Positions 52,943 through 64,000 of a stretch of 64,000 bases of DNA are shown piece after piece; position 1 is the stretch's first letter; each line of letters begins with the position of its first letter. This stretch comes from Drosophila miranda. Its lineage: Eukaryota > Arthropoda > Insecta > Diptera > Drosophilidae. Position numbers and translations under genes: made by a program. The notes under the pieces were generated by a model. It searched no databases. It was not told the origin of the DNA and saw nothing but the letters and a program-made list of their open reading frames with translations. Where the stretch lies: contig NW_022881614.1 of assembly GCF_003369915.1 (NCBI RefSeq), forward strand, positions 6,593,001 to 6,657,000. Reading direction: 5' to 3'.

Positions 52943-53829
52943 AAGGTCAGGCATTCGAGGTGATAACCGATCATGCCTCATTACAATGGCTTATGCGTCA
53001 GAAGGAGTTGTCTGGTAGATTAGCTCGATGGGCCATAAAACTACAGGGATTCTCTTTTGAGATAACGCACCGGAAGGGCTCACTAAACGTGGTAGCGGAT
53101 GCCCTATCGCGTAAAGAGGAAATTACTGTTTCTGAAATGGAAGAGCAGGGTCCGATAGTTGATCTATCTGCCGCAGAATTTAAATCACCAGAATATATGA
53201 CCTTAATTGATAATATTCGCGCTAAGCAAGACAAATTACCAGACTTGAAGATTCTCAATGATTTTGTCTACAAAAGAACCGAACCTGATCAGGGAAATAA
53301 TGGTGTAGATAATCTATCTTGGAAATTGTGGATTCCTAGGGAACTCACCCAAGGTGTAATCTCGCGGGCTCATGATCCGCCCAATGCCGCTCACAGTGGA
53401 GTAGGGAAAACCATCGAAAAGATTAAAAGATATTTGTTTTGGCCAAAAATGAACAAGCAAATACGTGAGTATGTAACTCATTGTGAAGTGTGTCGTCACA
53501 CCAAACACCCGAACACCGTGTTGAAACCACCCATTGGAAAACCAATGGTGTCTGATCGTCCGTTTCAAAAGCTTTATATGGATTTGCTGGGTCCATATCC
53601 CCGATCCAAGAAAGGGCATATTGGTTTACTTATTATCGTAGATCACTTCACAAAATTTCATTTCCAGTGCCCCCTTAGGGTGTTTACTTCCAATCGGGTG
53701 TGCGATTACCTCGAAAATTATTTGTTCTGTACATTTGGAGTCCCCGAGGTGATATTAACAGATAACGGATCTCAATTCGTTTCTGGAGCCTTTCAGGCTT
53801 TTCTAACCCGCTTAGAGCGGGTTATATAA
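52897..53829 (+). pseudogene. Element B copy 1 RNase H end and integrase core (deleted)
   Basis: Continues after the frameshift: KKFRAYVEGQAFEVITDH, DALSRKEE, the integrase zinc domain (NAAHSGVGKTIEKI, HCEVCRHTKHP), the first catalytic Asp in YMDLLGPYPRS and the second in ILTDNGSQFVS. About 20 residues around the third catalytic residue are missing (QAFLTRLERVI), and the frame stops at a hairpin, AACCCGC-TTAGA-GCGGGTT (53805-53823). Copy 2 shares this defect. Confidence 0.88.
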
Positions 53830-53954
53830 GAGCTTACATAAGCCGGGATCATTCCACTTGGGATACCAAATTACCGGAAATCAGTGCTGCTCTCAGATCC
53901 AACATTCACCAAAGCACCGGGTACTCGCCCTATTTCCTAACCTTTGGACAAAAT

Positions 53955-54329
53955 ATGATTCTGAATGGCAAAGACCATGAGTTGCTTCGCCGCTTAAGAC
54001 TCTTATCGGAGGATAGCCGCATTAGTTATCCGGAAGCACTACAAATTATTCGCGAATCGGCAAAGAAAAAGGTGAAAGAGTCACATGAACAAAATGCTAG
54101 GCGATATAATCTACGCTGTCGGAAAGTAGAGTTTAAGGTTGGAGAGCCAGTACTTGCCCGCAATTTCTGCAAAAGCAATGCTGTTAAAAAGTTCAATGCA
54201 AAGTTAGCGCCGGTTTTTATTTCAGCCGTGGTATCTAGACGAGTTGGCTCATCCTATTATCAACTGAAGAACGAACAGGGTAAAAACTTAGGAATATTTC
54301 ACCTCAAAGACATACAAGTGAAACACTAG
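53955..54329 (+). pseudogene. Element B copy 1 integrase C-terminus
   Basis: Open frame with SYPEALQIIRESAKKKVKES, RYNLRCRKVEFKVGEPVLAR and SYYQLKNEQGKNLGIFHLKD, homologous to the element A tail. Coding similarity begins before this ATG, in the same frame (LRSNIHQSTGYSPYFLTFGQ), so the ATG is not a true start. Confidence 0.82.
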
Positions 54330-54389
54330 GCAACTGTCCTTTTTCCGTTTAGGCTTCGCCAGTTAAAACTAGCGCTTCCTCAACTGTGG

Positions 54390-56630
54390 TGTAGTGGCCA
54401 GTTGTGACTCTAAAACTCCGGAGAACAGCTTGGGAAGTACGGACCTCGCGTTTAACATTAACTCTGCTCTTTACAAAAACAAGATAAGAGATCAATTACA
54501 AGAGAGCAGTAGTTAAAGCTTCCATTGAAGAGCTTAATGTCTAATTTAGAGAAGCAGCGTGGATTTGTGGGAGTTATGTTTTAAAGCTTTACTAGAAATC
54601 ATACGATTACTCCGTTAGTCGTGGAAGCTATGTGTAAGCTTTGCTTAGCATCGTACGATTACTCCGTTATCTAGGGAAGCAAGGTGTAAGCTTTGTCTAA
54701 AATCGTACGATTACCCCGTTGGTTGTGGAAGGTAAAGTTCCGATCGTAAGGGCTAATGCAAGTAATAGAACTTCTGGCTAGATCATTGCTATAGTGAAGC
54801 TGTGCGAATTCGGATGTGTCTTTTTATACAAATATATAGATCCAAGTGAATTTGAAAACGTTGTGCAATCAAACACGTGCCAAGTAAATTGAAGTTCTGG
54901 TGAACTACATTATTCCTTTTGGATTAAGAAAAATAAAAGGTATTTGGACCTCACAATAGTGACACAGCTTTAACAGTCTCGTATCATAGGGCTGGAAATC
55001 TTACTACGTTCGACACTGGGAAAGAAAAACCAATTGACCCCCCCCCCTTAGTAGATCTGGGAAAGACCTCGGATTTCCCAGGAACCAGCATCTACATAAA
55101 CCAACGATAACTACAACCAAATAAACCAGAAAGAGCCGTCCGAAGATATACTAGAGTGAAACCCGAAGTTATGTGGAGGCATACTTGAGCTGAAGTACAT
55201 TTTGGAGTAAGACGAGAAGAATGGTTTTCTTGCGAATTCGGAGAAACTAATATGCCGCACTCGTCTCCCTTCTCGCTTATGAATCAAGCGCGCGGCTAAG
55301 GCTTTCACATGTAGTTCTTCGCAGTGTGTGGAGTGGCTCTCAAACTGTGAAAATAAAACATTATTCTGCGGCGATCCACACTGCCGTTTAATAGTCGTGG
55401 TGTGAAAATGTACCAAAGTATTAGTTTTGAGTCTCGTCATGAGATTTTCGATTTATTAAAGATTAGGCTACGCACTAACTATTTTTATATTGTATAGATT
55501 TAAAAAGAAAAAAAAAACCAATAATGTATATAATTACCCATAATTAGAAATTAGCGCAAATGAAAACCACATTTTTTTTAAGATCAGCCGTTGAGTGGCA
55601 AATCGTCGTCGTACGGGTATGGAAATGTAAAGAAAATCGGTGTTTCATCCGAATTAGAAGTAAAGACCTGTATATTCATAATTTTTCTCCCTTCCTCAGA
55701 ATATGTTCCTACGTCGCCCCTTGAGCTCAACGGACACGCCGGATAATTCGTATAAAGTATGAGTGAGTTACGAAACTTCCTTAAACGGAATTCTCGAGTA
55801 TTTTCGAAATATATATCTGTCTTATAAAACTTCTATTCCGGTATATGAAACAACCATATCCGTGCCATAATTTAAAGCGGATCGGCTACTAATTTTTCTT
55901 TCACGTTTGCCTTCTAGTTATATAATTATCATATTTTTCTCTTCTTTCCAATTTAATTTCTTTTACGCCATATTCTCTACACATAGGTCCTATATACATA
56001 TACACATATAACTAGGCATAACTGCATTACTATTTCCTCCTTCTTTATTTAATTACTTTATGCTAAGTATATACTTATCTGGAAAACCATGAAGTCCAAA
56101 CCCTTAAATTTTGAATTATTAAATAATAATTAGTAGATAATAATGGAACATTAAACCTTTCGTGTTTGTCCTGAGTAGAGCCTGAGGAAGTCCGATGATC
56201 AAATAGAGATGCGCTCGATTAGGGTTATGCTGTCGATTAAACGGCATACAAAGGTAGGGAGGGTAGAGAAGGGGTCAAAGTCATCTGAGGTCCCCCAAGA
56301 GCGACGGAATATAGCCTGACTATTTGTCGGTAGTCGATTAACCAGTTAGTTAAAATTCACATTCTTTTCTTTTTGATTTCTTTTGTAGAGTTCCTTTTGA
56401 ACATTAAATCAAGTGTACCTAAAACATCTTTGCGAATGTGTTCGTATAGCAGATAGGAGAGTAGGAAAGATCCCACGACATTCCGGCGAGCTAGTTAGAG
56501 CATAGCTAGAGTTACACGTTCCGAAATCCTGCTATACTATTGGTGTCTGACCGTCAAAAAAAGTATGTACAACCTCCATCCGTACATACAATCTCACACC
56601 TCTACGAATATGAATTTCTGGCACATTACA
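54390..56630 (+). repeat. Element B LTR shared by the two copies (2241 bp)
   Basis: Starts TGTAGTGGCCAG, similar to the element A LTR start TGTAGTGGTCGC, and ends ...GCACATTACA five bases before the PBS. It serves as 3' LTR for copy 1 and 5' LTR for copy 2. The left edge is inferred from the similarity to A. No clear polypurine tract precedes it. Contains no recognisable gene. Confidence 0.75.
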
Positions 56631-56635
56631 TAGAT

Positions 56636-56653
56636 TGGCGCCCAACGTGGGGC
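56636..56653 (+). promoter_or_regulatory. Element B copy 2 primer binding site (tRNA-Lys type)
   Basis: TGGCGCCCAACGTGGGGC, identical to the element A PBS, five bases after the LTR end. Confidence 0.88.
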
Positions 56654-57223
56654 CTGAGTACGAGTTACTACTGGTTAAAACTTTGCTCGTTGCAATTTTA
56701 AATTCCACATTAAAATTAATATTTCCCGTCCAACTACTGTAACGGAGGATATTGATGGAATTTTGGGTTTAAGATTCTGAGTTTCGGAATACCTAACCAA
56801 ATAGAATCCGCCAGGTAGCAAGGGATGGAAACTGATTTTTTTTTGTTACCAGAATTAATTTGCGAATATACGACAGCTATTCACAAAGGCGGATAGGCCG
56901 GCCAAATTATAATAGGATAACCCCAAAAGAGTTTATGAGGGAAGAGTATCGATGGCTTTCGGAAGTCTAATTTTCTAGATATAGATTTGGAAATTAGCCA
57001 TTGCCAAGGTTACTGACCACATAAACATACCATAGACCAAATTAGATTTCATTGAGGTTATATTCCGGCGACAAGAGAAAGCGTATATCGGACGGAGTCA
57101 AGCTCGAAAAGGACAAATATTGGGTATTTAGGATAATTTTGTAGAATTTATTGAAGCTTTGTTCCTATAATTAGGGATTTCCACATTTAGTGATCAGAAC
57201 TCGTATTACTGGGTTACCTTAAC
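56654..57223 (+). other. Element B copy 2 untranslated leader
   Basis: About 570 bp between PBS and RING-Gag. From 56971 on it matches the start of copy 1 (49361-49612). No ORF of interest. Confidence 0.7.
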
Positions 57224-58768
57224 ATGTCACCAGTACAACGTACCCCAGGGGGCAAGGCGTCGGGTGACGTGGACGCCCAGATCTGTTGTATATGTCAAGA
57301 AGCCATAAGAAGAAGTCAACTAATATGTACTGCATCTTGTGGGCACAGGTATCATGATACTTGCATGAAAGAATTCGTGAAAAATAACAGAAATTGCCCC
57401 GTATGTAGGGCGGAGTTGAATCCGGAGGAACTTTCGTTTGATGAGAATACTCTAGCAGCCGAATTACCACCCGACATGGGTTCGGGTATAGTGCCGTTAG
57501 AAGGGGGATCCAACCCGGAGTCAAACGCTTCAGAGAGAGGACTTCAAAAGTCAAGAGGGGCTAGGCCTAAACAGGGACGGGGAACTACATCGCGCAGAGG
57601 GATGCATACTAGGTTGCAGTCTCAACAATTTCGGGATAATTCTTTGGGCAGTATCAGCCATAGGTCGGGCGAAGGAGATATGTCGGAAAGAACCCTTGGG
57701 GTTATACAAGCCCTGATAAAAGGTGAGCAGAAAGATAAGATGGTGGAACTAAGTTCATTCGTTAAGAATTTGATCGAAGAAAATCTACGCGGACAATTAG
57801 GTAGGATGACTATAGCTTCAGATAGCACGCCTGTGCAAGCGACAAGGCAAAATCACGAACCTAATATAACAGGAAACTCGTTGTCTTCAGAAAATGAAAG
57901 GGAAAGGGGATTACCACATCCAAATGTCTCTAACAGGGCAATAGCTCCTGGGAAGGCCGCTAATATCTTAGCCAGTTGGCGACTAAAGTTTGACGGATCC
58001 AAAGACGCTATGCACGTCGACGAATTCCTGTACAGGGTTCGTTCACTTACATCCTCCACTTTAAATAACGATTACGAATTACTCTGTGACAATATGCATC
58101 TGCTTTTCTCGTCTAAAGCCAGCGATTGGTTATGGAACTTCCATAGAAAGAACCCACAGTTTTCTTGGCAAACTTTTTCTGCCTCATTTAAACAACGATT
58201 CGATGATGCTAAAGATGATTTCGACTTGTGGGAGTTGATTAGAAAACGCCGTCAGAGAGAGGGTGAATCGTTTGACGATTACCAGACGGCCGTCGAAGAA
58301 TTAGTGTCCAGGCTCTCACACGAGGTTAGCGAAAATAAGTTAGTAGACATTTTAAAACGTAACGCAAAAACGGCCCTCAGATATGAACTCTTGCATCTCA
58401 AAATCAGCGATCGAACTGGCCTGAGAGAAGAAGTTCGCAAGCATGAAAACTTCGGTAAAGACAACCATAACCCTTTTTAACGAGGTAAATTCAGCAAACC
58501 GATTATAGCAGAAATACTTACGGACAATGAAGATATGGAGGAAGAAGACGTTTCGCAGATTTATCGTAAGAAACTGGTATGCTGGAACTGCGACCAGGAA
58601 GGGCATCGTTTTGAAGATTGTTTAGGAGAAAGGCGAATTTTCTGCTATGGGTGTGGTGCTAAGGATATTTATAAACCTCGATGCGTCAAATGTAACCCAT
58701 CGAAAAACTTGAAACGGGATGTACCGACCGGAGCCCAGTCAGTACATCCGACCAAGAACAGCAACTAA
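57224..58768 (+). pseudogene. Element B copy 2 RING-Gag
   Basis: ATG 57224 opens a 418-codon frame with the same RING-H2 finger as copy 1. It retains the capsid segment missing there (MHVDEFLYRVRSLTSSTLN) and the in-frame VDILKRNAKTAL. It is stopped by TAA at 58478-58480 (HNPF*), where copy 1 reads CAC. The nucleocapsid part continues at 58535-58768 with CWNCDQEGHRFEDC and CYGCGAKDIYKPRC. The two copies therefore have different gag lesions. Confidence 0.9.
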
Positions 58769-58830
58769 ACGAAAGTAAACAAACTACCTTAAGAGGGCTT
58801 TCCGAAGGGGTAGTTGACGTAAAACCGGAT

Positions 58831-60615
58831 ATGATACTACACCAAATTTGTACAGGTATGGATGTAGCGACTCAAACGATAGAGAGCAAAGAGTTAGATT
58901 CAGAAAATGTGAATACGTGGTTTAAATTGATAGTTAAGCCCAAACGATCGACGGTCCGGAGACGAGCGTTCTGGAAAAAGGTCCAATCTGTTCGAAAACG
59001 TTTAGTCTCAGCAGTTATTCTGAGTTCAGATAACCGATTGTACACGGAGGTAATGATTGAAGGGCAAACTTATAAGGCTTTGCTGGATTCAGGAGCAACC
59101 ATTAGTTGTTTGGGTGGGAGAGCAGCAACCTTTTTAGCACATCACCCACAATCTCAGAAGTGTTTGGGAACCATACGCACTGCCAGCAACGAAGCTTGTA
59201 CCGTAGTGTCCAAATTGGTGGTCCCGATTGAATTCCGTAAAATAGTTAAGGAAGTAGAGTTCTTTATCATACCAGATTTAAAGCAAGATGTTTATTTAGG
59301 AGTTGACTTTTGGAAAGACTTCGGTCTTCTATCCCAATTATTGACCCGAGAAGGAACTGTGAGCTGTTTGGAGAATAGAGACGACACGATTATGAAGGAA
59401 ACGCCTAAAATGCATTCCCTAAATGAAGAACAAAGGAACCAATTAGAGGCGGTAATAAGAACCTTCCTGTCATATGATTGCGACGGACTAGGTCGTACAC
59501 ACCTAATACAACATTCTATGGTAGTCAATGCCGAAGTACCCGTCAAACAACGACATTGGCCCATTTCCCCCGCGAAAGAGAAAGTGATGTTCGAAGAAGT
59601 AGAGAAGATGATTAAGCTGGGCGTGATAGAACCTTCAAATAGTCCATGGAGTAGCAATTGCGTCCTAGTAAAGAAAGGGAACAAGAATAGGTTATGCCTT
59701 GATTCTCGAGAGATAAACAAATATACCCGAAAAGATGCATACCCCCTTCCCCATATAGATGGGATACTCAGTCGATTGCCACCTGCCAAATACATAACGG
59801 GACTCGATATGAAGCAAGCTTATTGGCAAATTCCCCTAGAGGAGTCTTCACGCCAATACACCGCGTTTACCATACCTAACCGACCGCTGTATCAATACAA
59901 AGTTATGCCTTTTGGTCTAACCAATGCCTCACAAACCCTCTGTCGTTTAATGGACAAGGTAATACCTGCTAACTTGCGTACGAGAGTGTTTGTTTACCTC
60001 GATGACTTACTAATTTTATCAGACGATTTCGAATCCCATTTAGTGTTACTGAGAGAAGTTGCAGTACACTTACGAAAGGCTAATCTTACGATAAACATTG
60101 CCAAGTCGCACTTTTGCATGCGTGAGATTAAGGATCTGGGGTTCATCATTGGATACGGACAGGTAAAGACGGATCCGAGTAAAATTGAAGCTATTAAAGA
60201 ATTCCCCGTTCCCAAGACGGTAAAACAATTGCGACGATTCCTTGGTCTTGCTGGGTGGTACCGTCGTTTCGTCGACAATTATGCAACGGTAAGTTGCGCC
60301 CTCACAGAACTATTAAAGAAACCGAAAGCGTATGCGTGGAACCCTTTGGCCAATCAGGCATTTGAAAAACTTAAACAGTGCCTGACGTCAGCTCCCATTT
60401 TGTCTACTCCTGATTTCTCAAAACCCTTTTTGCTGTTATGTGATGCTAGTACTGTAGGAATTGGTTGTGTGTTAGCTCAGAAAAACGAAGAAGGAGAAGA
60501 ATTACCCGTAGCATTCATGTCCGAGAAGCTATCTAAAGCTCAGAAAAACTACTCAGTCACGGAATTAGAATGTTTAGCGGTGATAAAGGAATTAAAAAGT
60601 TTCGTGCTTATGTAG
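58831..60615 (+). pseudogene. Element B copy 2 pol: protease, RT, RNase H start
   Basis: Same 594-codon frame as copy 1, with normal MKQAYWQIP, protease DSGATI and RT FVYLDDLLIL. It ends at the same frameshift (LAVIKELKSFVLM) near 60588. Confidence 0.9.
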
Positions 60616-61502
60616 AAGGTCAGGCATTCGAGGTGATAACCGATCATGCCTCATTACAATGGCTTATGCGTCAGAAGGAGTTGTCTGGTAGATTAGCTCG
60701 ATGGGCCATAAATCTACAGGGATTCTCTTTTGAGATAACGCACCGGAAGGGCTCACTAAACGTGGTAGCGGATGCCCTATCGCGTAAAGAGGAAATTACT
60801 GTTTCTGAAATGGAAGAGCAGGGTCCGATAGTTGATCTATCTGCCGCAGAATTTAAATCACCAGAATATATGACCTTAATTGATAATATTCGCGCTAAGC
60901 AAGACAAATTACCAGACTTGAAGATTCTCAATGATTTTGTCTACAAAAGAACCGAACCTGATCAGGGAAATAATGGTGTAGATAATCTATCTTGGAAATT
61001 GTGGATTCCTAGGGAACTCACCCAAGGTGTAATCTCGCGGGCTCATGATCCGCCCAATGCCGCTCACAGTGGAGTAGGGAAAACCATCGAAAAGATTAAA
61101 AGATATTTGTTTTGGCCAAAAATGAACAAGCAAATACGTGAGTATGTAACTCATTGTGAAGTGTGTCGTCACACCAAACACCCGAACACCGTGTTGAAAC
61201 CACCCATGGGAAAACCAATGGTGTCTGATCGTCCGTTTCAAAAGCTTTATATGGATTTGCTGGGTCCATATCCCCGATCCAAGAAAGGGCATATTGGTTT
61301 ACTTATTATCGTAGATCACTTCACAAAATTTCATTTCCAATGCCCCCTTAGGGTGTTTACTTCCAATCGGTTGTGCGATTACCTCGAAAATTATTTGTTC
61401 TGTACATTTGGAGTCCCCGAGGTGATATTAACAGATAACGGATCTCAATTCGTTTCTGGAGCCTTTCAGGCTTTTCTAACCCGCTTAGAGCGGGTTATAT
61501 AA
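60570..61502 (+). pseudogene. Element B copy 2 RNase H end and integrase core (deleted)
   Basis: Same content and same deletion of the third catalytic region as copy 1, with the identical hairpin at 61478-61496. Point differences include NRL for NRV near the core. Confidence 0.88.
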
Positions 61503-61627
61503 TAGCTTACATAAGCCGGGATCATTCCACTTGGGATACCAAATTACCGGAAATCAGTGCTGCTCTCAGATCCAACATTCACCAAAGCACCGGGTACTCG
61601 CCCTATTTCCTAACCTTTGGACAAAAT

Positions 61628-62002
61628 ATGATTCTGAATGGCAAAGACCATGAGTTGCTTCGCCGCTTAAGACTCTTATCGGAGGATAGCCGCATTAGTT
61701 ATCCGGAAGCACTACAAATTATTCGCGAATCGGCAAAGAAAAAGGTGAAAGAGTCACATGAACAAAATGCTAGGCGATATAATCTACGCTGTCGGAAAGT
61801 AGAGTTTAAGGTTGGAGAGCCAGTACTTGCCCGCAATTTCTGCCAAAGCAATGCTGTTAAAAAGTTCAATGCAAAGTTAGCGCCGGTTTTTATTTCAGCC
61901 GTGGTATCTAGACGAGTTGGCTCATCCTATTATCAACTGAAGAACGAACAGGGTAAAAACTTAGGAATATTTCACCTCAAAGACATACAAGTGAAACACT
62001 AG
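61628..62002 (+). pseudogene. Element B copy 2 integrase C-terminus
   Basis: Same tail as 53955-54329 apart from a Lys-to-Gln change (NFCQSNAV). Out of frame with the core. Confidence 0.82.
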
Positions 62003-62062
62003 GCAACTGTCCTTTTTCCGTTTAGGCTTCGCCAGTTAAAACTAGCGCTTCCTCAACTGTGG

Positions 62063-64000
62063 TGTAGGGGCCAGATATGACTTTAACACTCCAGAGAACA
62101 GCTTGGGAAGTACGGCCCTCGCGTTTAACATTAACTCTGCTCTTTACAAAAACAAGATAAGAGATCAATTACAAGAGAGCAGTAGTTAAAGCTTCCATTG
62201 AAGAGCTTAATGTCTAATTTAGAGAAGCAGCGTGGATTTGTGGGAGTTATGTTTTAAAGCTTTACTAGAAATCATACGATTACTCCGTTAGTCGTGGAAG
62301 CTATGTGTAGGCTTTGCTTAGCATCGTACGATTACTCCGTTATCTAGGGAAGCAAGGTGTAAGCTTTGTCTAAAATCGTACGATTACCCCGTTGGTTGTG
62401 GAAGGTAAAGTTCCGATCGTAAGGGCTAATGCAAGTAATAGAACTTCTGGCTAGATCATTGCTATAGTGAAGCTGTGCGAATTCGGATGTGTCTTTTTAT
62501 ACAAATATATAGATCCAAGTGAATTTGAAAACGTTGTGCAATCAAACACGTGCCAAGTAAATTGAAGTTCTGGTGGACTACATTATTCCTTTTGGATTAA
62601 GAAAAATAAAAGGTATTTGGACCTTACAATAGTGACACAGCTTTAACAGTCTCGTATCATAGGGCTGGAAATCTTACTACGTTCGACACTGGGAAAGAAA
62701 AACCAAACCAAACCTCCAAGAACGAGGTCGTCAAAGTCCTTCGATTTCTTAGTAGATATGGGAAAGACCTCGGATTTCCCAGGAACCAGCATCTACATAA
62801 ACCAACGATAACTACAACCAAATAAACCAGAAAGAGCCGTCCGAAGATATACTAGAGTGAAACCCGAAGTTATGTGGAGGCATACTTGAGCTGAAGTACA
62901 TTTTGGAGTAAGACGAGAAGAATGGTTTTCTTGCGAATTCGGAGAAACTAATATGCCGCACTCGTCTCCCTTCTCGCTTATGAATCAAGCGCGCGGCTAA
63001 GGCTTTCGCATGTAGTTCTTCGCAGTGTGTGGAGTGGTTCTCAAACTGTGAAAATAAAACATTATTCTGCGGCGATCCACACTGCCGTTTAATAGTCGTC
63101 GTGTGAAAATGTACCAAAGTATTAGTTTTGAGTCTCGTCATGAGATTTTCGATTTATTAAAGATTAGGCTACGCACTAACTATTTTTTTATTGTATAGAT
63201 TTAAAAAGAAAAAAAACCACTAATGTATATAATTACCCATAATTAGAAATTAGCGCAAATGAAAACCACATTTTTTTTAAGATCAGCCGTTGAGTGGCAA
63301 ATCGTCGTCGTACGGGTATGGAAATGGAAAGAAAATCGGTGTTTCATCCGAATTAGAAGTGAAGACCTGTATATTCATAATTTTTCTCCCTTCCTCAGAA
63401 TATGTTCCTACGTCGCCCCTTGAGCTCAACGGACACGCCGGATAATTCGTATAAAGTATGAGTGAGTTACGAAACTTCCTTAAACGGAATTCTCGCGTAT
63501 TTTCGAAATATATATCTGTCTTATAAAACTTCTATTCCGGTATATGAAACAACCATATCCGTGCCATAATTTAAAGCGGATCGGCTACTAATTTTTCTTT
63601 CACGTTTGCCTTCTAGTTATATAATTATCATATTTTTCTCTTCTTTCCAATTTAATTTCTTTTACGCCATATTCTCTACACATAAGTCCTATATACATAT
63701 ACACATATAACTAGGTATAACTGGATACTATTTCCTCCTTCTTTATTTAATTACTTTATGCTAAGTTTATACTTATCTGGAAAACCATGAAGTCCAAACC
63801 CTTAAATTTTGAATTATTAAATAATAATTAGTAGATAATAATGGAACATTAAACCTTTCGTGTTTGTCCTGAGTAGAGCCTGAGGAAGTCCGATGATCAA
63901 ATAGAGATGCGCTCGATTAGGGTTATGCTGTCGATTAAACGGCATACAAAGGTAGGGAGGGTAGAGAAGGGGTCAAGGTCATCTGAGGTCCCCCAAGAGC
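62063..64000 (+). repeat. Element B second LTR, cut by the window end
   Basis: Direct repeat of 54390 onward (TGTAGGGGCCAG start), 1938 bp visible. It differs at about 62700-62755, where copy 1 has a C tract (CCCCCCCCC) in place of about 45 bp. Confidence 0.78.

Larger units (their letters stand above)
49361..54389 (+). mobile_element. Osvaldo/Ulysses-like Ty3/gypsy element B, copy 1 internal region (5' truncated)
   Basis: Starts abruptly at the equivalent of 56971 in copy 2, with no 5' LTR or PBS. It carries RING-gag, pol and integrase remnants on the plus strand and is followed by an LTR at 54390. It is related to, but clearly distinct from, element A. Confidence 0.88.

Noticed and set aside
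55111..55440. 109-codon antisense ORF inside the element B LTR, repeated at 62812-63141
   Set aside because: The two LTR copies are nearly identical overall, so shared openness says nothing about selection, and the protein has no recognisable motif.

Overview
The window is insect DNA, almost certainly a Drosophila of the obscura group. Three spliced KH/STAR RNA-binding genes of the Kep1/qkr58E family surround a Mes4-like histone-fold gene, an arrangement that fits cytological region 58D-E (Muller element C) of D. melanogaster. Four copies of a roughly 0.95-kb element match, from memory, the ISY/SGM Helitron family typical of the obscura group. Nothing bacterial (operons, ribosome binding sites, CRISPR) is present.

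Layout. (1) 145-3792: a P-superfamily DNA transposon with a 7-bp target duplication and TIRs starting CAAAGACTATA. It carries a THAP-domain fragment and contains a 495-bp foldback element and a 5'-truncated hAT transposon. (2) 3.8-16.6 kb: host genes. These are KH gene 1 (minus), KH gene 2 (plus), Mes4 (minus), KH gene 3 (plus, with an in-frame TGA and a damaged splice donor) and the 3' exons of an Ig-domain, probably GPI-anchored protein (minus). A DRE lies upstream of Mes4, an Ohler Motif 1 lies upstream of KH gene 2, and a P-superfamily excision footprint lies at 10240-10271. (3) 17.3-36.7 kb: a BEL/Pao retrotransposon (5' LTR, PBS, gag, protease, RT). Its leader is split by a CR1-like LINE with two intact ORFs, and its gag is split by an 11.2-kb Ty3/gypsy element of the Osvaldo/Ulysses type (2.5-kb LTRs, tRNA-Lys PBS, target duplication ATGC). 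(4) 36.7-49.36 kb: a tandem array of three full units and one partial unit made from BEL leader + gag + ISY-like Helitron + gag/RT. Two of the units carry an internal inversion. (5) 49.36-64 kb: a second Osvaldo/Ulysses-type element in tandem, as internal region, LTR, internal region, LTR (cut by the window end). Both copies are defective.

How it fits together. About 47 kb of the 64 kb is retroelement-derived and mostly nested or rearranged. The KH genes are RNA-binding regulators of splicing and mRNA fate, and Mes4 is a histone-fold protein of the DNA polymerase epsilon/NF-YC type. The retroelement region looks like sequence with little recombination: nested insertions, tandem amplification, inversions and fused LTRs. 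With a possibly decaying host gene on Muller C, one reading is the degenerating neo-Y of D. miranda, but this is inference.

The most novel-looking points are: a RING-H2 zinc finger at the N-terminus of Gag, with identical ligand spacing in two different Osvaldo-type elements; the tandem array built from a dead BEL element plus Helitron, which resembles a satellite forming; the clean excision footprint; and the nonsense codon plus splice-donor lesion in KH gene 3.
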